DNA from: Euwallacea fornicatus
Lineage: Eukaryota > Arthropoda > Insecta > Coleoptera > Curculionidae
Reading direction: 5' to 3'
NCBI RefSeq assembly: GCF_040115645.1
Contig: NC_089543.1
Location: 6,944,001-7,008,000, forward strand
Length of the DNA stretch: 64,000 bases
The notes under the pieces are model-generated. The model did no database searches, had not been told where the DNA came from, and saw only the letters and a program-made list of their open reading frames with translations. Positions 50,901 to 64,000 of the stretch are shown here, one piece after another (the first letter of the stretch is position 1; each line of letters starts with the position of its first letter). The position numbers were made by a program, and so were the translations under genes.

Positions 50901-53900
50901 AACATCAGTTGCGGGTGTTTGGTATGTACAGATTTCTCTACTAATCTTAATAATAAACATTTTAGAATATCAGTTGCGTACTCCATTTTATTCATCAACA
51001 CCACCATTAACAAAGAGGCTACATTGACTCTGCAATAAGAACAGATTGTTATATCACCAAGACACGTTTGCTAAATCAAGATACTTACTTATTTCTAATA
51101 TTGAACGACTTTTGATCTTCTAATATTTCTATGAAAGTTAAAATAAAATATTTATTATTTACTAACTGTTCAAATTGCAACATTGCAGCATCATAGTTTG
51201 TTTTTGGCCCATTAAGCCGCACCTAAAAAATAAAATATTCTGTTATACGAAATGAGTAAATTCAATAGGGCAGTGATGTTTTTTCTTTCTACAAACGTGC
51301 CGCAAATTTGCCTTACCGCACACGCGCGCTTCTTACGAAAATATTCATAACCTGTATTGAACGAGTTAGAAAATTAGCTATATAAAATATAGAGGAACGC
51401 ACGAGAATAAAATAAATATAAATCAATGTAGCAAGATATATTTACCTTAAGTGCATTTAGTATTGGATGATCATTAACACCAGGAAAGAAAACTTTCATG
51501 ATATAAGTTGTATGATCCAATGTCGGAATCCCAGAATTCTCAAGATCAGCTGTTAAATCTGTCATGTCAGTTTGTAATTCGGCAAATGCTAAAAATGAGA
51601 CGTAAAAAATGTTTTCATGCTATCAGAAAATATTGACAAGAACAGCAAAAAAATGGAAAATCAAGACATGCATACAATATTCACTCCTACCGGAAAGTTC
51701 CAATAAAAGCCAAAAAGTACTCACCTAATTTACATTCTGACCGAACGTTGCTTTCCAAAGTGTCCATTTGGATTTGTATTCGTTTATACTCTCTCTCCGC
51801 TTGGGTGGATTTTCTGCGGTATACGATAAGTACAGCCGCGAAGAAAAAAGCAAATAATATTGTACCAGCGGTGATTAAGATTATGGCTTCTGGTGGAAAC
51901 GCAAATGTCTTATACAAGTCATACTTTAAATAACCAATAGGAAATCTCAAATTCCTACCTACTCTTACAACTACAAGTGGGAGATTTGCGTCAGTCTAAA
52001 AAAGATAACGTGTAATTATTAAATACAGTATAAGTCAAAAATTGGCAAAAAAATTATATAAATAAATCTATGCAACTTCGTTTACCTTTATATTATTTTC
52101 ATCAGTGTCTGCTGGTTGCACTTCCGGAGGCGAACAAACTAGCTGGGTCATAGCCAAACTTGTAACATTACAAGCTTTAATGCCGATAGTAACCACAACA
52201 TCAGCTTCATCGCTGGCCGCATTAAGATTCTCCCCTTCAATGACCAGCGTGTCGCCTTTGTAAAGTTTAATTTGATTTGGGAACTCTATAAATTGAGGAT
52301 CTTCGACATATAAAATGCTGGAACGTAAATTGGGAAAATGTTTTTCTAAGTTTTTAACAGACTGTACGTTGTCCATTATAAAACCCATTTTCAACATTAA
52401 CTTAGGTTCCTTCATCTGAAAAATGAATAAAACAATGTAATAGAAATAGTTGCAACTAGTTAATTTAATTACCTTAATTGAAGCTGGCTTCTTTAGACTT
52501 CTTTTCGATCTTGTGCTGTATGCATTAAATATTCTATTAACAGCGGGGCTAGGACATTCCATCTGCGTTGGACTTAATACAGTACAAAGAGTGATGTTTA
52601 AGGGGATGGTTGGTTCACTATAGGAGTAAACTTCCATTTCAGGCTTCAGAATGCTATCCAGATTAGTACCATGTACTGAGATCATTCTACCCCCGGAAAC
52701 GAAGCTATTTAATGGCTTAATTTCCATTATCGTTGGATCTTGTGTGTAGTTGAATGGGTTTCCTTCTAATGTACGATTAGCACCATCGATACTTAAAGTT
52801 AATTTGGCAATATTGACAGGTTTGGAGGCTCTTGAAGTGATGCAAGTCAGTCTGCCACTCGAGGCTTGAGTAAGATTCACAGTACATATATTGTTATCAA
52901 GGAAGGCCATTATCTCAGATCCGATGTTCAAATATCGTCCTGTAACAGCCACTAATGTACCTCCACTTTGCGGGCCTACAGTAGGGTAAATGCCAGTTAG
53001 TTTTATGTCTTGGTAACTAAATTCGACTGTGGATTTTGTATATCCAGCTTCGTTTCCAACTATTATGGGAGCAGTGTGTTCTGTTCTTGATGAGCCCGTA
53101 ACGCACTGTATTCTGACGGACACTTCATAGTTGACCAATTTACAAGGAATGTCACCTATTTGTATTTTGCCTTGCACATCTTCCCTTTTTAATCCTAAAT
53201 TGCTACCTTCGATTGTTACTAAAGTTCCACCTTCTATAGGTCCACTTAACGGTTTAATCTGCAAAACATCGGTAAATCAGTAAATGAAATAGTAAAAATT
53301 AATACTGTGTGAACATTGTAATAGTATAGCGGCAATTGTTTAAAGTTTTAGGAAAAGTTCAAGCCCATTGACAGGGTTTGAATTACCGACTAATAGGTTT
53401 CTAACCTATAGCCACGCCCATTAAGTTACAAAAGCAAACTATTTTGTTTTGCCGCTTGAGGTATCCATTTTCTAAAATTTTTAAGCTTGAGCTACGTGGT
53501 GAGAGATATTACAGGGAAAACGCCCACAATTGCAACCAATGGCACTTTTTGTTCGTCGTTTAAATTGAGAAGGGAGATACTTATTATCTTTGAGGATTTA
53601 TAGCTAGATTTGGACAAGTGGACAGAAGCAAATTTATGGGACTTACCACATCAATTCTAGGCCTAGGACACTCAATGTGTGGAGTATGCAAACATGTTTC
53701 TGCATACTGGCAGGAGTTGCCGCACCAGGTACACTGATATTTAGAATTTCGTGTAACACATAATGAACAGTCTGCGTGTTCTCTATGAGAACCTAATATA
53801 TCACATTTGTATAAAATAACATTAATAGAATCTATATGGTGACTTCTGTTCCAAACTACTTTAACACTAGCCTCGTGTTCGCCTTCGTTAGCTTCATACG

Positions 53901-56900
53901 AGTACTACAAAAAATATATATAAATTATGTAGATGGATATATGGTAAAGTTAATAGAGGTGGATAACCTAATACTTACAGTCGTTTTATCACATACAATA
54001 TATTTCTCGGCATCAACTCTGGCAGGAACTAACATTGTGGCACCTTCTATAACTACTATACATTGAAAGCCAAAATGACCAGCTTGTGGATGAGGTAAAT
54101 TTTTAACCTCAAAAACTATTTCTTTAAGAACGTTGTTCGGAAGAAGTATCACATCTCGTTTCTTGAACTGAGGGCAGTAAGCATAGCCATGATTAGGCAA
54201 AATATTTGGATTCTATAAATAACAAAATCAAAAATTTGTAAACTAGGGTTAAATCAATTTTATCACAGAGAAAGAAATTTTACTTACGTTCTCTCCACTA
54301 ATCACGTTCCGTTGGCAATTGGATATGTTATGAGTGCACCTGTTTTCGTACACGCACCAATTGCAAGCCCATTTGGACCTTACACATTCTCCACATGTAG
54401 TGTGTTTCTCGCAATCGTAATACGCAAAATTTCTTGACACAAAGTCCTTATTAGTTTCAGAAGAACGCACACTCAATGGCACCAAAATATGATCCATGTT
54501 GGGCGGAATTTTCGGTCTTCTAGAAATATCAGGAGTAGAACAACTAAGACCGTAATCTGTTACTTGTGCATCTATGGGTTCTGACAATCCAAATACACAT
54601 TTATATTTTGCTCCATGCGGGAGTTCTGGCAAAGTTCTTATAGTTAAGCGGACGGTTGTCATCTGATTAATAGGAATGCGCTCTGGTTGAACTTGTTCAA
54701 AATCTATGCACTGTTGCCCGGTTCCCAATGATAACCATCGAGGAGCACTATGAGAAGCTTTTTGACAGGCTGTTCTTACGGTACAACTGAAAAGATTTAT
54801 TTTATTTTATTTTACTTTAATCTAAGTAATATTAATCGAGAACGCCATCATTCAATTAGAACAGATTAATTTTTTCAAACAAATTTATTTATGAATTCAA
54901 GAAAAAGATCAACATTTTGAACATTTGTTATAAAAATTTAACTAAGTTGGTAGTTATTTAGAATTAATTTTTTTTTTCACGTTTTCGTTCTAATTAAACA
55001 ATAGTAATAAATTTCAAGGTATCGTAAATAATTTTTTATAGAAAAACTGTATACCCGGCTAATATTTTACAAAAGGCAAAAAAAGATTGAAAAGAATGTC
55101 AATTTGCTATAGAGAAAAAATTTAAGTAATTTGCACAAGGGGTAACAAAAATAAAAACCGCGTCAAATTACGTAGTAACTCTTAACTCCAAAATTAATAA
55201 ACATCGAAAAAACCGTTTTGCAATTGTTTTGAAAAAACGACGTTACTTGGAAAACTTCGTTGCCCTGTAGTGGTAAAACAAAACAACATTAGATATAGGC
55301 AAATTTTCTTAAAACGCCATATTTTTGGTCAAGCGTCGTACAGTCATTTCAGGAATAGCCTGTATACATAAACATGTTCTATACTACGTTATAGAGTTAC
55401 AAGCTAAGACTTGCATTAGGTAAAAGCGCGACGGAATCACTTAAATATAATAATTATATGGTCATTAAGTAGATATTTAGTGGATTTTCAGGAAGTCTAC
55501 AATAGGCCTCGATGAGTCTGTGAAAAAAACGTTTTTATTTAAATACAGTTGCGGGCTATCCAAACCAATTTTGTATCGTTCTTACCTACAACATATTGTA
55601 TTGACAAAGATGAGTCTATACATGATTTTATCTTCCGTTATTAACTGCCCGAAACTTGAACGTTAAATGCTTAATCTGGGATAGAAACTGAGAAATTTAA
55701 AATTGAAATACCAAAATATCAGATAACATAAAAATCTATACCTTCGCTAATTAGGGCTCATGATGTGCGTGTGATTGATGATGACACGGTACAAGCCCCA
55801 TGGAAATTAAAAATCTTAAAAATAAACTTCAACGGAAATACTTTCGGATATTTAGTATTAGACAAAATATCCCTAAATAGTTGTGTTGATTAAATCATTC
55901 GAAAGGTTACAACAAATAATCAAATTAAATATTCAAATAAACTATGCCTTACATGTCGACAATTGTAATGAAAATATTAAAACTTTTAACATTCTTGTAA
56001 AACAGGTACGGTGCTAGTAAATATACTTTAACTTGGTACATTCTTGAGAACAAAACCGTTGAAAAACACTTTGTATGACTAATAACATAGTGCGCTCGTT
56101 TAGGTAAGTAGTTGGTAGATATTAATAAAGCTTTCGTGATAAAATACATACCGTTTTTCCAAGGAGCACCAACCGCAATATGGATCCTTAGATTCCAGAC
56201 ATGTAGAACAGTTTGTGTATGTACTGCAATGCTCTACGCTGATTTTAGAAACCTGGAGGGTAGAGGGGTAACATCATTTGCGAATTTTTTGAAAACAATT
56301 AATAATGTAAATTTTTATATATAAGAATGCGGTCATGCTCTTCAAAAAAGCATTATTCGGAAGAAAAGGCTGATCATTGCATTTGATTTACATTGCATAC
56401 TAGGCTTATTTGGATTTTCTACCAAACTACTTTTTAGACGAGTATAGTAAATGATCAAAAGAAGAATCTTCAATCAGTTTTTATATGATAAGCTACATGA
56501 AGTAACAGTTTTCAGCAGTTTAAAAAGCATGCATTTGAGGTGAATAAAACCGCGGTGTACAGACAATAGCAATCAAGTAATAACCAATAATGGGTTAAAA
56601 AAATAATCACGGCATAATGTTATTCCAGTCATTAGTTATTGCTGCTTTCAAGACTTACCTTTGAAGTTGATAAAACATAAAGATAATCTCCAGTGGGTGA
56701 AAGAGTGGTATCTGGCAAAATAGGATATCCAGCATCAACAAGTACTTCATCGTATTCTGGCGGTGAAGGGCCATTAAGAAGAACTTTTTTAATATATCCA
56801 TCAGTGGTACCCAAAAAAGCCATGACATGTCGGCCAGTTGCAGCTGTTACAACACTTGATAATGATATATTTGGAAAAAGCAAAGCTGCATTTGTAGATA

Positions 56901-58947
56901 TAGGTGAACTTCCACTAATCTTAAGACCCACGTCTCCACAAAAATTCGGAATATTACCAGCGGAACCACTGGCCGGACATTTGCCGTCTAGAACAGGTCC
57001 TGAAACGTATCCCATATTCCTGAAATAAAATGAAACTTATCATATAATTGAATTCATGTTATTATAATAATTAATCGAACATACATAAACAAATTATTTT
57101 TATAAACTAGTTTATAAAAATAAATTATGAAATCCATGCACAAAAGCGGGTTTAGAAGGAATCGGTTCACTGAAAAGAACACTAAGGACATGTGCTTCAT
57201 GAACCCCCCATATACGCACATGTGTCATATTACAATATGGAAATCATAACCGTAAGTATACAGTTTCCAATAAAATATCTAAGACGTATGTTAATAACAT
57301 AAAATACTGCTTACCTATATTTAACGCTGCCATTAAAACACATGTGTATATTTTCGATAAACTTATTCTCAATATCCCGCATTGAAAAAATACAAAGGGC
57401 TGAGTGGTTTTGAGGTTCATTGGTAATTCCCTTTGCTGGTCGAAATACTGCTATCAAAACAGGGGAATTCACTTCGACATCCATAGCGTTGGCGAGTTCT
57501 TCCCCTGCTAGTGTGATTTTTGCGTCCTGAATTAAATTATACTTTTGATCACCGTTCAAACATTGTAAAGTCACTTCGGTATAGCTGTCATAGTTAGGAT
57601 CATTTATACAAGTTCTGGCTAGGCGTGATACATATCCTTGCTCTTCTTGTCCAGGTAAATGGGACTGTTTCTGCACTATGATGAAATACGCATAATCACT
57701 GGCGTTAAACCCGTATACATATTGAATTATGAAATGGTCTCTATATTTCACATCAATCTGGACCATAGACTGTTTAGTAAACGAGTCTTCTGCGTATTCC
57801 ATACGTTCCAAATCTCTACTCGCGATAGCCGGAACATCATGCCGATATTCACCTTGGTTCGTAAACGTTGTACCCACGTAAAGGATATTCGATCGACCCC
57901 ATGATGGATTATAACTTTTAGGACCTATAAATGCATAAGTTGAAGCATTCGCGTCATTAGCCGCCACGCTTTTCGGAATAAAATTCGCTTCCGCACTTAT
58001 ATTGCTAAGACGGTACTTGGAACAAGCGCCTTGACGTAGGGAACCGCACATTATTAAAGTTCTTGACTCTGGTTCCACTAGAAGCACTTTGTTGTAATTA
58101 TCCATAAGCGAAACTGATATATCTGGTGTACAGCCTGTAGCATGACAAAGAGGGCTGTCATTTCTTGGGCCAGTTATCACTATGTGTTCCAAATTCAGAT
58201 TGGAGTCCAGTTGAAGCAGTACGTTGACACCTGAAAGTTAAAACATATTTTAAATTATAATCTCGCAGAGACTTTTAAATAATGCTAATAGCCATATAAT
58301 TCAATTTCAAAATGGCGAACATGTAGCAATTTTTCAAATCTTACTTCAAAATTTTAGCATAGTGTTGTATGGAATCTGTAAGATGGATTTAGTTTCTATA
58401 ACACGGACCACTAATATGTTTCATGCAAAGTATTTTTTTTATTTGTGTAAATAATGCAATTTTTTAAAATTTAATTTGTAAAAAAACTCTTCAAGGTTAC
58501 CATAACATAACGTCTTAAAAACCTACTACACTATAGATTCCCATACTCATTTGGCATTTCTAATGATGCTAGTTATAAAAAGTTTCCCACATTCCACCTT
58601 TTATCTGAACATCTCAAAAACTCTGAAAGCTATAAAAAAAGAAATTAAATTTGAATACTCCCTATCTAGAAAACGATGATCCAAGGAATGATGAAATACA
58701 TAATGTATCTATATTCAGTATATGATAGTAAGATATATATCTTACCGGCAACATAAATTCTACGAGTTTTGTGATCAATTGCCATATGAGAGAGGCGGAG
58801 TGAAGGTTCGCCAGCTCGAGGATACTGCGCCAAGAGGGTCCCAGGTGCGAAGAGCGGTGGCCTAAATCCAGGGTGCCCTCTCGACAGCCCCGCAGCCAGA
58901 CACAGCCAGGCTGCTGCTGCCAATCCCACACCCCACAACCCTACCAT
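47976..58947 (-). CDS. PlexB: Plexin B, semaphorin receptor
   Basis: Single-pass receptor for semaphorins (Sema2 in flies) that steers axons through a cytoplasmic GAP for Ras/Rap-type GTPases. Seventeen coding exons (minus strand): 58947-58746, 58230-57315, 57019-56659, 56252-56152, 54786-54288, 54212-53979, 53904-53647, 53258-52473, 52415-52086, 51995-51725, 51588-51446, 51222-51089, 51029-50681, 50621-50468, 50196-49469, 48841-48659, 48083-47976. Every border is GT-AG and every phase fits; the total is 1918 residues, full length. Order: signal peptide (1 to about 22), Sema domain (about 50-495), three PSI cysteine modules (about 500, 650, 820) and IPT repeats from 858 to about 1225. The membrane span is about 1266-1288. 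[20 protein letters not shown] starts the split GAP domain, which has catalytic arginines in LRRTES and [10 protein letters not shown], with the Rho-binding domain between (about 1529-1630). The C-terminal GAP half ([22 protein letters not shown]) resembles B-type rather than A-type insect plexins. The C-terminus ETSGC is not a classical PDZ ligand. Confidence 0.95.
52416..52472 (-). other. PlexB 57-nt in-frame intron
   Basis: Bounded by AAG|GTAATT and TTTTTCAG|ATG between the exons for the third and later IPT repeats. It is 57 nt long, a multiple of three, and has no stop in the plexin frame, so retention would add 19 mostly hydrophobic residues ([19 protein letters not shown]). Excision is the better call because of the consensus sites and because the flanking protein joins smoothly. 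Confidence 0.8.
52500..52511 (-). other. Furin-type RSKR site in the plexin ectodomain
   Basis: Codons for R-S-K-R followed by S at residues 1107-1110 of plexin B, in a basic, low-complexity loop ([13 protein letters not shown]) between IPT repeats. It matches the R-X-K/R-R proprotein convertase consensus. Vertebrate B-type plexins are known to be cut by such proteases nearer the membrane. Confidence 0.5.
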
Positions 58948-59030
58948 ACCCGCGGGTGGCTCGTTGGTGGTGGCCTGAGGGCTGGCATGCCTATGAGCAA
59001 GCCTCTCCTCGCCTCAGTGCAAATCCACAT
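58941..59030 (-). promoter_or_regulatory. Upstream ORF overlapping the PlexB start codon
   Basis: In the 5' part of the same exon, an ATG at 59030-59028 opens a 29-codon frame that reads out of phase with PlexB. It stops at a TAG (58943-58941) just inside the main coding region, so it overlaps the plexin ATG. Ribosomes starting here would skip the main start. The upstream ATG follows an acceptor by two nucleotides, so its context depends on which upstream exon is joined. Confidence 0.5.
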
Positions 59031-59035
59031 CACTG
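59031..59035 (-). other. Splice acceptor before the PlexB first coding exon
   Basis: TTTTTTTCAG|TGATG at 59033-59034. It is a good acceptor, so the start-codon exon probably runs 59032-58746 and at least one noncoding exon lies further right, within the window or beyond it. Confidence 0.5.
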
Positions 59036-62000
59036 AAAAAAATATGCATGTATTAGCCAATTTAAATGACATTAATTAACTTCAAACGAAACACGCTCTT
59101 TTGAAGAACCCCATCCTGCTGATTCTTCGAAAATTAGTATAGGAACGTAAGAACCGTTTGGTTCTGATTTAATTCGTGTCACAGCTACGATTTTCTGAAA
59201 TTGCGTAAGTATCAAATTTCTATTAATATAGATGTTTTCATTTTGTATTTAACTTTTTTTCATATCTCTTTCAGTGTTCAAGAAAACGTTAAGAGTCATG
59301 TATCTTAGACCGCCCTTCACTCATTACCATTACAACATGTAATTATTGCCATCACTTAAATATATACATATATCGTGGGTCCACATGATAATTTTATGTA
59401 AATTATGGCAAATCAAAATATTCAATTGAATCTAATATGTAATGATCAATACCACAAAGTAACATAATTAAGAGTCTAACAACGATTAGAGTACCTACTG
59501 CATTTGCGTGAGGCAGACAACTCTGTACGAGAATTGTATAAAAATTAGAACAAATTAAAACGATGTAATTTAATCCCGTATATATATAATCACTATAGTG
59601 GACCCAAAATTGTTACGACACTAATAATTATTTTTAAAGTATGATAATGATTATATTATTAATTTCTGAACTGCAGAAGAACCGCGGAAACCACGTGAGC
59701 AGTTTGAGGTGTAGTTGTGACGGTAAAAGGGATGGTCAAGTGTCGACCTCGTATTTATGTGGTTCACACGATCCTTCCATAAGCTTTCCCCAATATTAAT
59801 TCAGATTGGCGTCTTCTTTCTTTCTTTCTTTCAAACCAGGCATGTTTTATCTTTTATACCCATCGAAACGAGAAGTTTTGTAACAGAAAGTCATGGTAAA
59901 TGTAACTTCTACATTAACTCACTAAAACTGAAACTCGATGATGCAGCAAGAGGCTTTTAAAATTCAAAAGACAGAACAGGAACGAACAAAACAACACATA
60001 AGGCCAAAGGTAAATTAGAGCAACTTTGGAGCTTAAAATAGAATTATTCTTTCAACTTTGAGCACATTGTGCCAACTTGTAATTACTATGGACGACTACA
60101 CATTGGGGTACTTATCCAAGCATATGCATTAAATGTGTTTTCTATTCAAAAAAGTTGAAACTTTTGTCAAAATAATTTTAAAGCCTCGAAACGTAAGGAT
60201 CTGTGAGAACCGCAGTGCGGAATTAGTAAAATATCGAAATGACGTCTTCTGCACCCTTCGAAACCCACCGAAAATATTTATGTCAATAAAAATCCTGATT
60301 AGTATTAAACCGGAAGCGATTGGTTTATTACTAAAAATTAGTTATTTACATCAGTAATTATGCATTGTAATATACTTGTTTAATACACGTAAAAATATCG
60401 CATGGTCAGAAATTGATCTATTAAAATTTCGGAATGATATATTCTATTTGCCACATAAATATAGTGATGGCTTAAAGTCTACAATACAATAATTTAAAAT
60501 TCAGGATTTTAACTACGGAATAAACTTAAATACTTATGTCAACATCAACTTTTATTTAACGCTCCTGTCGGATCTTTATATTGACAATAGCTGTATCGAA
60601 TTTTAAAGGCTTAAGCAGCAAATCCCTGCATTTTTTATAAATTCTGGTGTTCACAGAAAAAGTATCATATACAACTCGTACAAAATAACCGTTTCCTACT
60701 AATATGACCTATCGCACTCGGCATTTAGTACTCATTGTATAATCTTTTATTGTCTCGTTCATATTACGTGGTTTCAATTTATTAACAGCCAGAAGAATAG
60801 TGATCAATCAATCAACATATAACATGTGCAAGATGCAGACATTCTGTCACATTAAAATTAATTTCAGCTTAGGTTAAACTTTTCCCCTTATTGTTTATAA
60901 GTATTTACATGAGTATCCGTCCAATTTAAATGTTGATTAAAAGCGCCATAAATCTTTTTATTCAATTAATCTTAATGTTATGATACAAAACTACGGGGCT
61001 ATTAGTTAAATGGGTGCACCAATTCTCACAGAGTATGTGACCTGCGGCTATTAAGTTATTTTTTCGTCAGATTTTTAATAAAAAAACAAGAGTACATATA
61101 GACCTCCTACGACTGTGCAAGGTATCCCCGACCTTCCGAGGAAGCAATGGAATCTCAGAAAATATAAGAAATAACAGATTGGCCTACTTGCTCAGTTTTA
61201 AGATCAAGACTTTATCCAATACTTGCCAGCAATTTCTCTTAGGTGATCACCCCCTATTCATAATTTATTATGTAAGTACATACCCAAAGTGTATTGTGTA
61301 AAGTGGCTTTTTGGATTTCAATAAAAAACCAAACTAGCATTCATGTGGTCACACGTTCTCTCTATGAATCTCATTTCTATCATCCAAGAATACAAAATTG
61401 TAACTCACCATTTTAGCGTCTGCACCTGAAATGGATTGAGAAACGAATTAATCTGATAATGTTTCTCCCTAATTACTGTGGCAGTCGAATTGACTTCGGA
61501 CGACCACAGTAATTGTGAAGCTTAATAGTGGATTTTTCCCGGGCACATTGAAAGAGTTCCAAATCTATCTCAAAAAACAATAGAACTCAAAGCAGCGGAT
61601 AACGAAGTTCCAACGATAAACAGCACTACACCTGTGAGATACAAGAGGCGTTCATTTTCACTAACAAGCAGAGCGAACGTTACATTATGTTTTAAAATAT
61701 AAAATTAAATGAAAACCAGTCAAAGAAATGACAGTATGTTTGATGGCAAATGTATGTTAACGAGAGTTGGTCTGGGATATGCTGGATTTAAAACGAGCAA
61801 GGGACTATCTAGATTACATTTTAGGCTTCCATTTCGACTTTCCATTAATGAGCGAGGGTAACTAAAAGACAATAAAAATTTAATCTCAAATTAATTTAAT
61901 ATAGGCTGAATTCGAAACTCCCCTTTTGTTATTCTGAAACAAATTTCGCTTTTAATTTATTCCTTGCCAGATCCTGAACAAAAACTGAGACCGTTTAATC

Positions 62001-64000
62001 CTTAGCGTGAATAAAATCGTTTTATGGAAAATAGATTTTTCTTATTAGGACTGAAATTTATTCACGTACTCTGTGCAGGGTGTTTTATTTGGGTGGACCT
62101 ACCCTGTTATCTCTATAACAGTGGCACAAAATCAGATAATGAGGGAAAATTAATATCTTTAAAATATTACAAAAAATGTAAAATTGGTGTGGTGTCTATA
62201 AACTACATGTTTTTTTATAGGATTCTTATTCAAATATCTCACCAATAATAAAAATATTAACAATACAATATTTATTATAAATAATATACATAATAAATAA
62301 GTGATATATTATGCTTCACAACTTTAAGCAGTGTCATACCCATTGATTAAATATGTATGTTCTCTAAAAAGAGTTTGTAACTTTTGCCAAAGCATCAGTT
62401 TGCGAAGTAAGACCTTATCATGAGGATAAGAGGGATAGATAAAATTATATATATTTTAATTATATTTTTTCATAATATAAATTCATAATTGATTTTTTTC
62501 ATAAAATATTATCTTTATATTATTTTGTAGCTAGAAAAAGTGCCAATGAGAAAATGTCTTTATCCTAGGACATCTAATCAAATAATAATTCTTCCTGCGA
62601 TATTTTTATTAGATACCTAACAAAATACTTAAAACACCAAATCAAACAAATGATTGCTTATAACAAACAAACATATCACACACATATTTACAGGGAACCT
62701 TACACCTGTTCAATAATTATTGATATATTTTCATGAATTATAAGAAAACGGTTTACTTACCTTACTTTAAATTGACGATGATGGGAAATCATCAGGATAT
62801 CTTTACAGCTTTACAAGATGTAAGTAAAATCCCATTAGAATCTAAACGTAAGTACACTTGAAAAAGTCCTTCTTCAACATATCAGGTTAAGGTTGTTCAG
62901 TGTTTATATGGACATCTCCAGGTTTATTCCCAATTTACAAACACAAAATTTCACTTTTAAACCACAGTTTCTTCTCACTGCATTCAATAAAACGACAAAG
63001 TTTACTTTCTGAATTATTGAGCTTCATTATGTCGGGATTAGAAATAGAATTAGTTAGTTATTGTGAGTTCTTTGTTCCTGGAAATAACTATTGGGTACTG
63101 AACCAGAAGAGCCATTTTCCACAACCGACACTTCAATCACAAACTAGTATTATTTTTTTATCCTTCAAGAAAGTTTGAAGACGGCTTATCACAACATTCC
63201 GTCAAATAAGAGCATTGTATATGATAGTATTCCTGTGATTTTGACTTGACTACGGTCCGACGCTGAGCGAGCTCTGAGCACTGAGCAGAGCACAGATCTT
63301 CGGATTATTCACAAATGTGTGACTGTGCGCAGGGAAATGGCTACCAATAGGAATGCACTTCAAATAGAGAACTGGAAAACCGAACACTTTTGTATATTTA
63401 ACATTTTTATATCTATTAATCAGAATAATTTTAATTAACGGTGTAATATTGACCCGGTAATGTAAGCCAAAATTTCAAAATGTTAATAGTTTTACGAAAA
63501 AAACCATAACAAAAGACCGTATTTATCTCTGCACAAAGAAGCAGCTTTTTAAGTTTCCTCGTCAGATGGCATTGTCGAAGAAATTTAGGGGCACATATCT
63601 TTGGTCGCATTCACATATTGCCTTGTCAAGGTCGAGAAAAAGAAACTTTTTGGTCTGTAGTTCAATGGCCACTTTTTAATTTCTTATGAGCAAATAAAAG
63701 TACAAACTGAATTGAAAATTAAGAAATTTTTTAATTTGCATTTGTCTGTTTTACAACGATCAATAAATACTTCAATGTGTATACGCCCAATAACCGCTCT
63801 ACAACAGCCATGAAAATGTGAACCCGCCCCGAACTGTCTATTTGTATAGAGGCGATTTTGACTCGACATAAGTAGCTAATTTTGGTTTATCAAATAGCTA
63901 CCATTTATATACAATAAATTGGGTTTTGCGCCGGTATGTCTTGCAAATAGTTGTCTTCAAATGCTGTATCGCATGTTGCCGTGCCATAATTTGATCTGGC
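59036..64000. other. PlexB 5' flank or first intron; no recognised coding gene
   Basis: AT-rich. Contains a CTTT repeat at 59814-59832, a possible 17-nt noncoding exon at 61409-61425 (minus strand) and a donor-like GTAAG|GTAAGT near 62755-62765. A GC-richer patch with repeated GAGCACTGAGC-like units lies at about 63245-63300 and could be promoter sequence. No coding gene or mobile element is recognised. Confidence 0.4.
59814..59832. repeat. CTTT microsatellite
   Basis: Four to five CTTT units in the region upstream of PlexB. Confidence 0.7.

Noticed and set aside
47976..58947. Assignment as Plexin A
   Set aside because: The C-terminal GAP half ([20 protein letters not shown]) agrees with insect B-type plexins, where A-type plexins have a different sequence; the exact subtype still rests on memory of the families.

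Overview
The window is animal nuclear DNA, almost certainly from an insect, and a beetle is a reasonable guess. It is AT-rich. The genes are split by GT-AG introns from 57 nt to several kb. The products are closest to insect families, and mariner-type transposons and MITEs lie between them. Order-level placement is inference only.

Six protein-coding genes could be rebuilt exon by exon with consistent splice phases. From left to right: (1) syndecan (Sdc), minus strand, 8216-15316, four coding exons with a 5.7 kb first intron that hosts a DD41D mariner-like relic. (2) A mitochondrial ATPase inhibitor of the IF1 family, minus strand, 16326-17275, three exons. (3) A glucose-6-phosphate 1-epimerase-like enzyme, plus strand, 18081-21504, five exons, divergent from IF1 across about 0.8 kb. 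(4) A rolling stone-like multipass membrane protein, plus strand, 32706-34457, four exons. (5) lowfat / LIX1 (lft), plus strand, 40134-43021, four exons. (6) Plexin B (PlexB), minus strand, 47976-58947, 17 coding exons, 1918 residues, apparently complete from signal peptide to C-terminus and convergent with lft.

The rest (1-8.2 kb, 21.5-32.7 kb, 35-40 kb, 43-48 kb, 59-64 kb) has no gene I can recognise. It holds dead or non-autonomous transposons: an internally deleted mariner (30633-31494), a foldback element with arms of about 265 bp that carries its own 258 bp nested insertion (23549-24768), a solo arm of the same family (about 5920-6167), a 252 bp MITE (27842-28093) and a 577 bp terminal-inverted-repeat element starting 44 bp after the rolling stone stop (34502-35078).

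The genes do not form an operon-like unit. Three products act at the cell surface (syndecan, plexin B, rolling stone-like), one works in Fat/Dachsous signalling (lowfat), and two are metabolic or mitochondrial (IF1, epimerase). Syndecan and plexins are both known in axon guidance, but nothing here shows that their proximity matters. The most interesting regulatory signals are in PlexB: an upstream ORF overlapping its start codon, a 57-nt intron that is in frame and stop-free, and a furin-type RSKR site next to it. I found no convincing new multi-gene system.
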